A DNA stretch of 31,770 bases from a virus: the IMG/VR virus record IMGVR_UViG_3300023082_000029, positions 1 to 31,770 of that record; one strand, 5' to 3'. The notes beneath the pieces are model-generated. The model made no database searches, had not been told where the DNA came from, and saw only the letters and a list, made by a program, of their open reading frames with translations. Positions 14,570-22,959 of this stretch are shown here, piece by piece. Each line of letters begins with the position of its first letter. Position 1 is the stretch's first letter. The translations under genes were made by a program, and so were the position numbers.

Positions 14570-14893
14570 ATGACCATAAAAGAAGTCCTTACCATTAAAG
14601 TCAAAAAGCTTGCCTTATCCTCAGAGGATATTGACCTGCTGCTGGAAGAATCGGGATTAGTAGGTAGTGATACTTACAATTACGAGATAGATGGCAAAAA
14701 CGTTGACTTAGCATACGCAGGGCTTCTTTTGACCCAAATTCATGTGACTGAGCAAAAAGAGGATGGTGTTTCTATCAAGTTTTCAACGGATATGAAAGGT
14801 ATTTACTCTGCCATCATGCGAAAATGGGGATTGGTTGATCCGTTCCTGATTATTATGGATAAACCCACTGTCAAACAAGTAAACTTCTGGTAA
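14570..14893 (+). CDS. Head-tail connector protein (DUF6706-like)
   Basis: The start at 14570 lies 1 bp after the preceding stop; an in-frame upstream ATG at 14528 would overlap that gene by 41 bp. The 107-residue product is helical and begins TIKEVLTIKVKKLALSSEDIDLLLEESGL, followed by VDLAYAGLLLTQI. This fits gp6-like adaptor proteins that bind under the portal. It overlaps the next gene by one base. Family from pattern and order. Confidence 0.65.
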   Translation: MTIKEVLTIKVKKLALSSEDIDLLLEESGLVGSDTYNYEIDGKNVDLAYAGLLLTQIHVTEQKEDGVSIKFSTDMKGIYSAIMRKWGLVDPFLIIMDKPTVKQVNFW

Positions 14894-15219
14894 TGCTGAA
14901 CTTCAGACCTCACATAATGACTTGGACTATCTACGGAGAGCCAGCAATCGAACCGGAAACCGGGTATGAGATACCAGGGGAACCGATAGGACAAAAAACG
15001 GTTGCTTGCAGATTCCATCTAGGCGGTATCAAGGAGTTTAGGAATGAGGATAGTAATTCAGTTCAGCAGAAAGGACGTATCAGGATTGATGCGGGAATTG
15101 AGGTTCCAAAGGTAGGCGATACGGTAATCGTTACCATGGATGACCGGGAATTATTTAATGGTATCATCCGGGAAGCGTTTCTTGGTGGTCAGCTTAATTC
15201 ATGGAGGCTCGATGTTTAG
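14893..15219 (+). CDS. Head closure / head-tail joining protein
   Basis: The 108-residue beta-rich product (FRPHIMTWTIYGEP, ACRFHLGG, VGDTVIVTMD, LNSWRLDV) fits the SPP1 gp16-like stopper proteins that seal the head after packaging. It lies between the adaptor and the gp10-like protein, the expected place for a stopper. It overlaps both neighbours (TAATG upstream, 8 bp downstream). Confidence 0.65.
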   Translation: MLNFRPHIMTWTIYGEPAIEPETGYEIPGEPIGQKTVACRFHLGGIKEFRNEDSNSVQQKGRIRIDAGIEVPKVGDTVIVTMDDRELFNGIIREAFLGGQLNSWRLDV

Positions 15220-15655
15220 CATAGAAGCGGATTTCAGTGAGCCTGATCTGGAGAGGTGGATCAATGAGGATGTGCAAAGCTGGTTTGATGAGTTAACTAG
15301 TCAGCTGCTAGCCACTGGTAAAATACTGGTTGATAAAGCTCGGGCAAAGACCAAATCAGAAGGTGGTTTCGGAAACATTACATGGAACCTACGTTCATCG
15401 ATAGGATTGTGCGCGGTTAACCAGGGCAAGATAATTGAAACGTACTTCCCTCCAATTGGCAAAGGTGAGCACGGAAATACAGTAGGTCGTGAAATGGCCG
15501 AAAGGTTAGCGGTATACAGTGAAGGGCGAGACGGGATACAAGTTGTATTCGTTGCCGGTGAGAATTATGCGGAATTGGTGCAGACTACAGAAAGAGATGT
15601 AATCTATACGGTCATTGGGGATAATTTGGAAGATGCTTTAAAATCAATACTATAA
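15212..15655 (+). CDS. HK97 gp10-like neck/tail completion protein
   Basis: The ATG at 15212 overlaps the stopper gene by 8 bp; the longer frame from 15140 is less likely. The 147-residue product starts with a helix including LTSQLLATGKILVDKARAKTK, then a Gly-rich strand region, and YAELVQTTERDVIYTV near the end. This is the usual organisation of HK97 gp10-like proteins at the head-tail interface. It is followed by the tail terminator-like gene with a TAATG overlap. Confidence 0.7.
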   Translation: MFSIEADFSEPDLERWINEDVQSWFDELTSQLLATGKILVDKARAKTKSEGGFGNITWNLRSSIGLCAVNQGKIIETYFPPIGKGEHGNTVGREMAERLAVYSEGRDGIQVVFVAGENYAELVQTTERDVIYTVIGDNLEDALKSIL

Positions 15656-16053
15656 TGAAAGATGCTTTCGATGTAACTGCTGATGTAATCTCACTAATCA
15701 ATGTACCTGCGGTAAAAGCACTGATCACAGGCGGCATAACCGCTGATGATCGTGGTAGCACTAATCTAGTTGATATCGTCGTGAATTGTTTCGGTATTAC
15801 CAATAATCCAATACAGAAGGCTAGTCCTAATGTAAATATTTACGCGCCAAACTTGTCATCAGGAAAAAAGGATGCAATTAAGCTAAGAACAATCGCCAAG
15901 GCACTGATACCGTTGCTGGACACGCAATTTAGACCCACATTCCACACCGATGTTGAGGATTCAGGGTCATTGATACAAGACGCAGACGGGAACTGGTTTT
16001 ACAACATACCAATAAATTATTATTCAATACAAACAAACTTTAATAACATATAA
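15655..16053 (+). CDS. Tail completion / tail terminator-like protein
   Basis: The 132-residue product has an N-terminal helix (VTADVISLINVPAVKALI), strands (LVDIVVNCFGI, NVNIYAPNL), a helix (AIKLRTIAKALIPLLDTQF) and C-terminal strands (YNIPINYYSIQ). This alternating pattern fits lambda gpU/gp17-type tail terminators that cap the tube. It sits directly before the tail tube gene. Confidence 0.6.
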   Translation: MKDAFDVTADVISLINVPAVKALITGGITADDRGSTNLVDIVVNCFGITNNPIQKASPNVNIYAPNLSSGKKDAIKLRTIAKALIPLLDTQFRPTFHTDVEDSGSLIQDADGNWFYNIPINYYSIQTNFNNI

Positions 16054-16056
16054 ATT

Positions 16057-16623
16057 ATGGCAACATACGCAGTTGGAGGAGTAGAGCAGATTGACTTAGC
16101 TCCCGCATTTTTTACCGAAGCAGGAGCGGCTACAGCAGTATGGGTACGTGCTGAAAATGTAGCTCCGGACACGGTGGTTTACACAAAGAACGCTGATACG
16201 GAAACGGATTTAGTTCCCGAGGATAAAGACGTGGCGTTCATTACATTCTATACTCCGGGCGAGGCAGATACTATTGTTTTCGGATTGCTACAGCATCACC
16301 CGACAATTATGGCTATGCTGTTTAATCAGGAATATACTGCAGCGACTTCTAAAACTACAATGCTGGCAAAACGTAAGGTTGCTAATCTGGCTATTAGGAT
16401 TACTACCCGCTCAATGAAAGACGGACGTAAACAGATTATTGTTATTCCTAACGTTAACATCACAACATCAATTGTAAATAACCTGTCAAAAACAGCTTTG
16501 CAACAATTATTGCTTACAGGTAAAGTTGGTTCATTCAAAACGACCACCACTAATCTTGATGCAATATCAATTAAAACATGGGTAACTGATGCAGGTGCGG
16601 TGATCGATTCTACTACACCATAA
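16057..16623 (+). CDS. Major tail tube protein
   Basis: The 188-residue product lies where the tail tube protein is expected, after the neck genes and before the chaperone and tape measure. It is beta-rich with few charged residues in strands (LAIRITTR, QIIVIPNVNIT, ISIKTWV) and Gly/Thr-rich loops. Hexamers of such proteins stack to make the tail tube. It starts 3 bp after the terminator-like gene. Confidence 0.75.
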   Translation: MATYAVGGVEQIDLAPAFFTEAGAATAVWVRAENVAPDTVVYTKNADTETDLVPEDKDVAFITFYTPGEADTIVFGLLQHHPTIMAMLFNQEYTAATSKTTMLAKRKVANLAIRITTRSMKDGRKQIIVIPNVNITTSIVNNLSKTALQQLLLTGKVGSFKTTTTNLDAISIKTWVTDAGAVIDSTTP

Positions 16624-16641
16624 ACGAAGGGAGGTTAAGCC

Positions 16642-16827
16642 ATGAGTAAAGTAAAGGTTAAATTCCTAGAGGCATTATTTGCCGAGCAGACTAATACGCA
16701 TTATTTAAAAGGTGCCGAGGTAGAAATTCCTGCTGACTTAGCGGAACGACACGGGAAAGATGGAACTGGAATCTTAGAGATAATTGAAGACAAGCCAAAA
16801 GCCATTAAGCTGGACAAAGCAAAATAA
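16642..16827 (+). CDS. Small protein after the tail tube (61 aa)
   Basis: GGGAGG (16629-16634) lies 7 bases before the ATG. The product has a strand (SKVKVKFLEALF), a loop with KGAEVEIPADLAERHG, and an acidic then basic end. The overall pattern resembles the 57-residue protein after the capsid gene. It is the last gene before a strong terminator. Function unknown. Confidence 0.65.
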   Translation: MSKVKVKFLEALFAEQTNTHYLKGAEVEIPADLAERHGKDGTGILEIIEDKPKAIKLDKAK

Positions 16828-16834
16828 ACTATTT

Positions 16835-16871
16835 AAAAGGCGCAAATATCAAAAACTTGCGCCTTTTTTAT
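16835..16871 (+). terminator. Strong intrinsic terminator at the end of the capsid/neck operon
   Basis: AAAAGGCGCAA (16835-16845) pairs perfectly with TTGCGCCTTTT (16857-16867), followed by more T. It lies 8 bp after the stop at 16827. Confidence 0.9.
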
Positions 16872-16882
16872 TCAATAACAGG

Positions 16883-16898
16883 TTGGATTAATAAAGTA
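16883..16898 (+). repeat. 16-bp dispersed repeat, copy 2
   Basis: TTGGATTAATAAAGTA is identical to 4856-4871. It ends 1 bp before the ATG of the tail chaperone gene and just after a terminator, so it may be part of a promoter for the tail operon. No TAnnTTTG box is seen here. Confidence 0.55.
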
Positions 16899-16899
16899 A

Positions 16900-17427
16900 A
16901 TGGAAGATAACCAAATTATAAGAGCAGTTGTAGATACGTTAACCGGAAAGATGACTTACGAGTTCACTGTTCCGGTCCGTGTCGTAGAGCCTGTTCCGAT
17001 AGCTAAATACACCTGGCTAGATCGTGTGCTAAGAAAGCCTATTCCTAAGCCGGTACTGCCTGAAACAGAGCGGTCATTTAAAATATATCAAAGTGTAGTC
17101 GTTAATCAGTACCGTATTGCTTCAAGCGCATTAAGCCTCCCAGAGGATCTATTTGAGGAAGAAGCTAAAATGCTGTCATACGTACCTCAACATCTACCAA
17201 CGATGTGTTATATTATCGCTGCTGCTGTTCAGAATAATTATAAAGAACCTGATGCAGAATTGATAAAATTCTTCGAGTATAACCTGGATAATATTGACGT
17301 GCTAGAAATATTAGCAGCATCAATGCAGTCAGCTAATATGCAGGCTTTTTTGACTTCTATTGTCTTAATGCAGGGAACGGCGACGATCCTGAAACCAAAG
17401 GCAAGTCCGCAAGACGGGAGCGAGTAG
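16900..17427 (+). CDS. Tail assembly chaperone (short form, gpG-like)
   Basis: The 175-residue helical product lies between the tail tube and the tape measure, the usual place of the chaperone that coats the tape measure before tail assembly. It contains helices EEEAKMLSYVPQHLPTMCYI and LEILAASMQSANMQAFLTSI. Near its end a T TTT TTG heptamer in frame offers a -1 shift into an overlapping frame that stays open to 17609, as in lambda G/GT. This short form ends ...KASPQDGSE. Confidence 0.7.
   Translation: MEDNQIIRAVVDTLTGKMTYEFTVPVRVVEPVPIAKYTWLDRVLRKPIPKPVLPETERSFKIYQSVVVNQYRIASSALSLPEDLFEEEAKMLSYVPQHLPTMCYIIAAAVQNNYKEPDAELIKFFEYNLDNIDVLEILAASMQSANMQAFLTSIVLMQGTATILKPKASPQDGSE
17346..17352 (+). 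promoter_or_regulatory. Predicted -1 ribosomal frameshift slippery site
   Basis: The heptamer T TTT TTG sits in the correct X XXY YYZ phase of the chaperone frame (GCT TTT TTG). The -1 frame is closed by a TAA at 17334-17336, just upstream, and open from 17337 to the TAA at 17607-17609. Slippage would join about 151 residues of the short form to 85 new residues. Confidence 0.65.
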
Positions 17428-17609
17428 ATAGCCTCCCATACAGTACAATAGGGGCAGCAATGCATTACTTCCCGGGGTGGACAGAGGATTTTATACTGAC
17501 TATGCCGTGGGTAAAATTTATGCTCTACATGGCTTCAATACCCTCCTACAAAGATGATAAGGAGGAAAAAGAAAAGCCACAAGTTAAAGATTCAGACGAT
17601 ATATTCTAA
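17352..17609 (+). CDS. Tail assembly chaperone frameshift extension (gpT-like part)
   Basis: In the -1 frame the sequence after the slippery site reads DFYCLNAGNGDDPETKGK and continues to MHYFPGWTEDFILTMPWVKF and an acidic C terminus ending DSDDIF. The long product would be about 236 residues. The extension has protein-like composition with aromatic helices, and an ATG at 17460 could alternatively start a 49-residue independent protein. The frame overlap, phase and location before the tape measure favour a fusion made by frameshifting. Confidence 0.6.
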   Translation, partial: DFYCLNAGNGDDPETKGKSARRERVDSLPYSTIGAAMHYFPGWTEDFILTMPWVKFMLYMASIPSYKDDKEEKEKPQVKDSDDIF

Positions 17610-17619
17610 ACCCTATACA

Positions 17620-18132
17620 ATGGAACTGAATAAATACATTTTAGATAACGCAAAGCAAATCAATGTTTGTCAAGAATATGCCGAACTCATACCACTAGCT
17701 AAATCTGCGGAGGAACTATTAGAAATGTACGTTTCTCCAAAAGGCATTGAATTTTGCTTAGCGAATAACTTCCCGTCAAATGAGGATTTGGTGAGGCTAG
17801 CAGGCGATACACTGAATGCCCTGGGGGTTTATGTAGATCAATCGGTGAAGCTGTCAGAGCGGCCCTTTCTGGTTCTGCTTGGCAAGTCTCACGCAACCGT
17901 GAAAAATAACGGGTATTCGGTCAATCAATTATTCGTCAAACACCAATCATCTGCATGGATAAGTGCTACAGATCAATCGTTCACGCTTATTGACTGCTTT
18001 GATCAAAGCGAGGTGCATATCATCACCGAAGGTAATGCCAGGGTATCGGTAAACGTGTACGGTAAGGCGAAAGTAGTGACATCAGGAACAGGCGCAGTAA
18101 AAATAGTGCACAAACTTAAAGAAATTTACTAA
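17620..18132 (+). CDS. Unrecognised protein with beta-helix-like C terminus (170 aa)
   Basis: The start at 17620 lies 10 bp after the frameshift product's stop; an upstream in-frame ATG at 17554 would overlap it. Residues 1-80 are helical (QEYAELIPLAKSAEELLEMY, IEFCLANNFPS). Residues about 85-165 show short repeating strands with periodic Ala, Ser and Val (LVLLGKSHATVKNNGY, SAWISATDQSFTLIDCF, HIITEGNARVSVNVYG), a pattern typical of a right-handed beta-helix or solenoid. Similar proteins occur in Bacteroidota without known function. Its place between chaperone and tape measure is unusual. Its stop overlaps the tape measure ATG (TAATG). Confidence 0.65.
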   Translation: MELNKYILDNAKQINVCQEYAELIPLAKSAEELLEMYVSPKGIEFCLANNFPSNEDLVRLAGDTLNALGVYVDQSVKLSERPFLVLLGKSHATVKNNGYSVNQLFVKHQSSAWISATDQSFTLIDCFDQSEVHIITEGNARVSVNVYGKAKVVTSGTGAVKIVHKLKEIY

Positions 18133-21100
18133 TGGCAAAAGGAAATACAGGCGGGAGAGGTTTAAATCTTAAGGCCAAATTAGATATCGCCGAGGCCAAA
18201 CGTAACGGACAAGATCTGCTGAAAACTTTAAAAGAGTTGAGTATCGCTTCTGCAAAAGCAACAGCCGGAACCGGGGTAGGTAACGCCAAGGCATTCGATA
18301 CTAAACCATTAACTGAATACCAAGCCGGACTGCTGAAGATTAAACAGGAGGCGCTGGAATTTGCAAAATCAGAAGCGGCAAGAAAGAAGGCTGAACGCGA
18401 CGCTTCATTAGCAACGCAGGCTGCATTAAAAGAAGGAGTTCGTATAAAGAGAGAGCAAATTGCCGCAGAAAAAGCACTAAAAGCAGAACAGGCTAAAAGA
18501 AAGCCAACACAGATTTCCAATTCACAGGCTGAAATTGATGCTTATAAAAAAGCCACTCAAGGCAGTATGCTATATACATCTGCTATTAACGCTCAAACTG
18601 TCGCTAGAGCAAAGTTGAATGCCACTGCCGCAAATGCCGCTGTTACTAATGGAACGCTAAATAATGGTATTACTTATAATACGCAAGCGACTCAACAACA
18701 AACATCTGCTACCAATCAGAATGTTCTAAGCAAAAAGCAACTGGCGCAAATGCTGGCTGAAGAAAAATACAGACAACAGCAAGCAACGGCAGAATTAAAG
18801 AACAATGCCAGGGAAATGCTTAACGCAAAAGGTTCATTAGAACAAAGAAGAGCGGCATTGATCAGGCTGAATACTGCTTATGATAGGTTAAGTAAAACCG
18901 AAAGGGAGTCTGCATCAGGAAACCGATTGGCAAACGTAATTAAAAATGTAACAGATCAGGTAAAACAACTTGAAGCTGCAACAGGTAGGGCCCAGCGAAA
19001 CGTTGGTAACTACCCCAATGCATTTAGTAAGATAGGTTCGGATGCCAATAAGCTTACTGATACAGTAAAAGGATCAAAGGGTATATTCGGTCAGCTTTTT
19101 GAATCCATCAGCAGCGGTGCGCTATCTGTTCTTGCGCCTTTAGCTTTGATAGGTGCTGCATGGACGGCTGTAAAAGCTATTTTCAGTCATAACGTAGAAA
19201 TATCTGACGCCTTTGCAGATGTGCGTAGAACAGCTAAGCTATCTAATGATGAGGTTAATAATCTAGCAGATACTTTAAAGGGATTAGACACCAGAACAAA
19301 CCTTGAAGGATTACTGGATATTGGCTTTATTGGTGGTCGACTTGGTGTATCAAAAAGCGAGCTGCCTGAATTTATAAAGCAGGTAGATGAACTAGCAGTT
19401 GTCTTAAAAAAAGAATTGCCAGGTGGAGCGGAAGCTGTTGCAGAGTCATTGGGACGTATTGTAACTATTTACAAAGTAACAAAGGCAGAGGGCGTTTCAT
19501 TAGGAACAGCTTTAAGTAAAGTCGGATCTAATATGCTGGAACTTGCCCACTCTGGACCAGTAACGGTAAAGTACTTACAGGACTTTACTTTAGGGGTGGC
19601 CGGTACAGCGGCAAGCGCTAAGTTATCTATTCCGGTTATTTCTGCTTACGGTGCGGTACTTGGTGAATCTGGTCAGATTGCATCATCTGCAGCGTTGTCT
19701 GTCACCAGACTGGTAACTGGACTGACGACTAAAACAGGCAAGTACGCTGCAATTGCTCAATTGGCAGATTCTACTTTAACAGTAGAAAAGTTTACCAAGA
19801 TTGTCAATACTGATACTAAATTAGCACTAGATCTATTCTTTAAAGGATTAAAAGCCGGTAATCCGGTAGCTACAGAGTTCGCGGCCCGTCTAGGTTCGGT
19901 TGGCATCACGACTGGTAAAGTAACAAATGCTGTTAAAATTCTTGCGGAGAATCAGGATAAGCTGGCTAACAGAATAGAAAAAGGCACAATCGCATTTGAA
20001 GATGGAATAAGTGTCGCACATAATTTTGAGATTGCGAACGACACACTAGGCGCCTCTGTTGATAAATTAGGTAATTCAGTAGTTAACCTGACTACAAATC
20101 CTAATAGCAACATGTATAATTTCTTTAAAGGACTGATCGATGGGTCTACTAAAGCCGTAAATGCATTAGGCATATTGATTGCCACAGTAGAAGGACTTAC
20201 AACAGATCCAAAGAAATTTATTGGAGACAGTGCTGCAAAATCCCGAGCAGAAACACTTAATAAGATAAACGAAGAAGCAAAGAGAATAGCGGCTTCAGCT
20301 TACAAAGATAAAGATACTGACGTTGACGGGGAGAGGCTTTCGATACTTAAGGAAGAGGTTAAAATACGAGACGTTATCAATACGCAGTATTTAAAAGCCA
20401 AAATAGCTTACGAAAATACAAATACCAAAGATAGAAGTATAGCCGATACCTATGCGCTTCAAGAAATTGAAACAAAGCTTCAAAAACAGGTTGCTTTAGT
20501 TCGCGAGCTGAATAAGCTTCGGAATCGTGGTAAGGTAGATGTAATTGGTACAGGCGAGATTGTCCCTGACGCAGATGCAGATGTTCGTACGACAGATGCT
20601 ATAAGAGCTGAAATTAAAGCGTTAGAGTTAGCCAACAAAAAACTGGGTGTAGAAAGCAAACAATTCAAGTCTAATGTCAAAGATATAGTAGCATTACGTA
20701 AAGAACTGAAAATTGCATTAGGCGGTAAAGATACCGAGGGAATTGCCGCAGAAAACCAATACGCTACAGCCCTAAAAGCACGTAACAATCTCCAAGCTCA
20801 AATCAGCGCCTTAACCAAAAAAGGTACTGACAGACAATTATCCGCTGATGAGCAGGAGTTGGAATCTGTAAAGGACAAGTATAAAAAAATGCTGGATGCC
20901 GCTAATGCTTTTAATAATGATCCAAAAAATAAAGCCAAGGGGCTACGTGTTGATGCCGGCGGGCTTTCTGTTGCTCAGGACAGAGAGGAGACTGCGTTAC
21001 GCGATAAACAAGACACGGCAAAACTAAAAGTGTCCTTAGACGAGCAAAAGAAGCTATATGACGATTATGAGGAGTATAAAACTAAGGTCGGTGAAGAGAA

Positions 21101-22955
21101 CGCAAAAACACGTTATGCCAGCTTAGTTGATACAGACCGAACTTATCTGCAATCTCTGGAAGCGCAACTTGATGCAATCACTAATCCGCAAAAAAGCAAA
21201 GGAGGTGCCGAAGTTGATACAGCGGGCAATACTTTAAAGATCAAATTGCTAAGCGAAGAGATTGCTGCAGAAAAATTGCTTCAACAAAAGAAAAACGACG
21301 ATATCTATGCAGATGCGTATCAGTCTGCTATGACCAACGCCCAGGCTTTGCTGGCTATTGAGGCGGATTACCAATCAAAACGCAACGCCTTAGGCAAAGA
21401 TGCTAGTGCAGAGCAGTTGAAGAATTTGCAAAGAGAAAAGGATAACCGAATCCGAAATCAGAACAATGCAAATGCTGAAGAGGAATCTGGCTATGCGGAT
21501 TTAATGGAAAATCTGGACGAAATGACTCGGGGAGCAGCTATCAAGGCTTTTGAATTGCAAAAAGAATATTACACTAAGCAATATAAAGCTAAACTGATCA
21601 CTGCTAAAGAGTATGCTGATAAAATTGCTCAATTGAACGGTGAGATTGATAATCTGAATGGGGATAATATTTTTAAAGGCATATCGAATGCTATTAAGCG
21701 ATATAAAGAAGCTAAGAAAGCGTTTGATAAATCAAAATCTGATGACGATGCAATTGGCGTTCTTGATGCCCGTGCCGAGATGTTCAGTAAAATCGGTGAA
21801 GGTGCTGAAGCTGCTGCTGTTGGCTTATCCGGATTAGCTGGAATATTTGACGATTTAGGAGTAGGTGGTGAAAAATTGCAGGTCGTTCTGAAAGGTGTTT
21901 CTGGTGTTCTTGAGGGAGCGGGACAGATATCTAAAGGTATATCAAGTGGTGATCCTGTAGCGGTTGTTTCTGGGTCAATAAAGCTTTTGGGTTCTGCTAT
22001 TGATTTATTCAACGGTAAGGACCGTAAGCTTAACCGTAAAATTGCAGATTATAAACTACAGCTCGATAGTTTAGGCAAGGCATATGCTCAACTGGATAGA
22101 CAGGTTAACAACTCTGTAGGTGAATCGTACTATGATGATAGCGCGGCGCAAATAGAAAACCTGAAAGCTCAACAAGCGGAATTGGTTAAAATGCGTGATG
22201 CGGAACGTAGCAAAAAGAAATCTGATCAGGACAAAATCAATGAATACCAGAATCAGATTGACGAGATCCCTAATAAAATTGAGGATATCACTAAAGCTAT
22301 TTCGCAGACACTGATTCAAACTAACTTTAAGGATCTATCCAATTCCTTGGCCGATGCACTAAGTGACGCTTTTGCAGCCGGAGAAGATTCAGCAAAAGCC
22401 TTTGATGATGTATTTGATAAGGTAATTGTGAATGCGGTTAAGAATTCATTAAAGTTAAAGATATTGGATCCTATAGTGAAGAAATTCACTGATGATTTAA
22501 CAGCGTATGCTAGCGGAAATGATAATTCTGTTATTGGATTCGACTTTGAGAAATATAGGGCGTTATTGGCTGCTGGAGGGAAATTAGTAACAGCAGGACT
22601 GGATCAGATTAAAGATTACTTTCCAGATACTTTGACTGACCCCGCCAATAACGGCACACTATCGGGTTCCATTCAGGCTATTACTCAAACGCAAGCCGAT
22701 GTGTTGTCAGGTAACATCGTTGGATTACGCGTTACCCAACTGGACACCAATAACATATTACGTCCAATTGGTAAAACTATGGGGGATATATTCCTGATAG
22801 CCAAGGGTAATTTTGATTTGAATGTGAAAATCGAGGCAAACACCTTAAGGTCAGCTAATAACACGGATCGATTGGAAAACATGGAATCTGCCTTGGTATC
22901 GATCAATAAAAAAATGGATAATAATAAAAGCGCCTTAACTGGTACGGGGAGATAA
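18132..22955 (+). CDS. Tail tape measure protein
   Basis: The 1607-residue product is by far the longest in the window, as expected for the protein that sets tail length. At about 1.5 angstrom per residue this implies a tail near 240 nm. It is Lys/Ala/Gln-rich and mostly coiled coil. A hydrophobic stretch at about 327-352 (VLAPLALIGAAWTAVKAIF) could insert in the host membrane, and a second Gly/Ala-rich patch lies near 1225-1300. It follows the chaperone module and precedes the tail-tip genes. Confidence 0.93.
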   Translation: MAKGNTGGRGLNLKAKLDIAEAKRNGQDLLKTLKELSIASAKATAGTGVGNAKAFDTKPLTEYQAGLLKIKQEALEFAKSEAARKKAERDASLATQAALKEGVRIKREQIAAEKALKAEQAKRKPTQISNSQAEIDAYKKATQGSMLYTSAINAQTVARAKLNATAANAAVTNGTLNNGITYNTQATQQQTSATNQNVLSKKQLAQMLAEEKYRQQQATAELKNNAREMLNAKGSLEQRRAALIRLNTAYDRLSKTERESASGNRLANVIKNVTDQVKQLEAATGRAQRNVGNYPNAFSKIGSDANKLTDTVKGSKGIFGQLFESISSGALSVLAPLALIGAAWTAVKAIFSHNVEISDAFADVRRTAKLSNDEVNNLADTLKGLDTRTNLEGLLDIGFIGGRLGVSKSELPEFIKQVDELAVVLKKELPGGAEAVAESLGRIVTIYKVTKAEGVSLGTALSKVGSNMLELAHSGPVTVKYLQDFTLGVAGTAASAKLSIPVISAYGAVLGESGQIASSAALSVTRLVTGLTTKTGKYAAIAQLADSTLTVEKFTKIVNTDTKLALDLFFKGLKAGNPVATEFAARLGSVGITTGKVTNAVKILAENQDKLANRIEKGTIAFEDGISVAHNFEIANDTLGASVDKLGNSVVNLTTNPNSNMYNFFKGLIDGSTKAVNALGILIATVEGLTTDPKKFIGDSAAKSRAETLNKINEEAKRIAASAYKDKDTDVDGERLSILKEEVKIRDVINTQYLKAKIAYENTNTKDRSIADTYALQEIETKLQKQVALVRELNKLRNRGKVDVIGTGEIVPDADADVRTTDAIRAEIKALELANKKLGVESKQFKSNVKDIVALRKELKIALGGKDTEGIAAENQYATALKARNNLQAQISALTKKGTDRQLSADEQELESVKDKYKKMLDAANAFNNDPKNKAKGLRVDAGGLSVAQDREETALRDKQDTAKLKVSLDEQKKLYDDYEEYKTKVGEENAKTRYASLVDTDRTYLQSLEAQLDAITNPQKSKGGAEVDTAGNTLKIKLLSEEIAAEKLLQQKKNDDIYADAYQSAMTNAQALLAIEADYQSKRNALGKDASAEQLKNLQREKDNRIRNQNNANAEEESGYADLMENLDEMTRGAAIKAFELQKEYYTKQYKAKLITAKEYADKIAQLNGEIDNLNGDNIFKGISNAIKRYKEAKKAFDKSKSDDDAIGVLDARAEMFSKIGEGAEAAAVGLSGLAGIFDDLGVGGEKLQVVLKGVSGVLEGAGQISKGISSGDPVAVVSGSIKLLGSAIDLFNGKDRKLNRKIADYKLQLDSLGKAYAQLDRQVNNSVGESYYDDSAAQIENLKAQQAELVKMRDAERSKKKSDQDKINEYQNQIDEIPNKIEDITKAISQTLIQTNFKDLSNSLADALSDAFAAGEDSAKAFDDVFDKVIVNAVKNSLKLKILDPIVKKFTDDLTAYASGNDNSVIGFDFEKYRALLAAGGKLVTAGLDQIKDYFPDTLTDPANNGTLSGSIQAITQTQADVLSGNIVGLRVTQLDTNNILRPIGKTMGDIFLIAKGNFDLNVKIEANTLRSANNTDRLENMESALVSINKKMDNNKSALTGTGR

Positions 22956-22959
22956 TATT

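Noticed and set aside
18132-22955. Minus-strand frames inside the tape measure gene
   Set aside because: They are antisense shadows of a long coding region with biased composition, without start signals.
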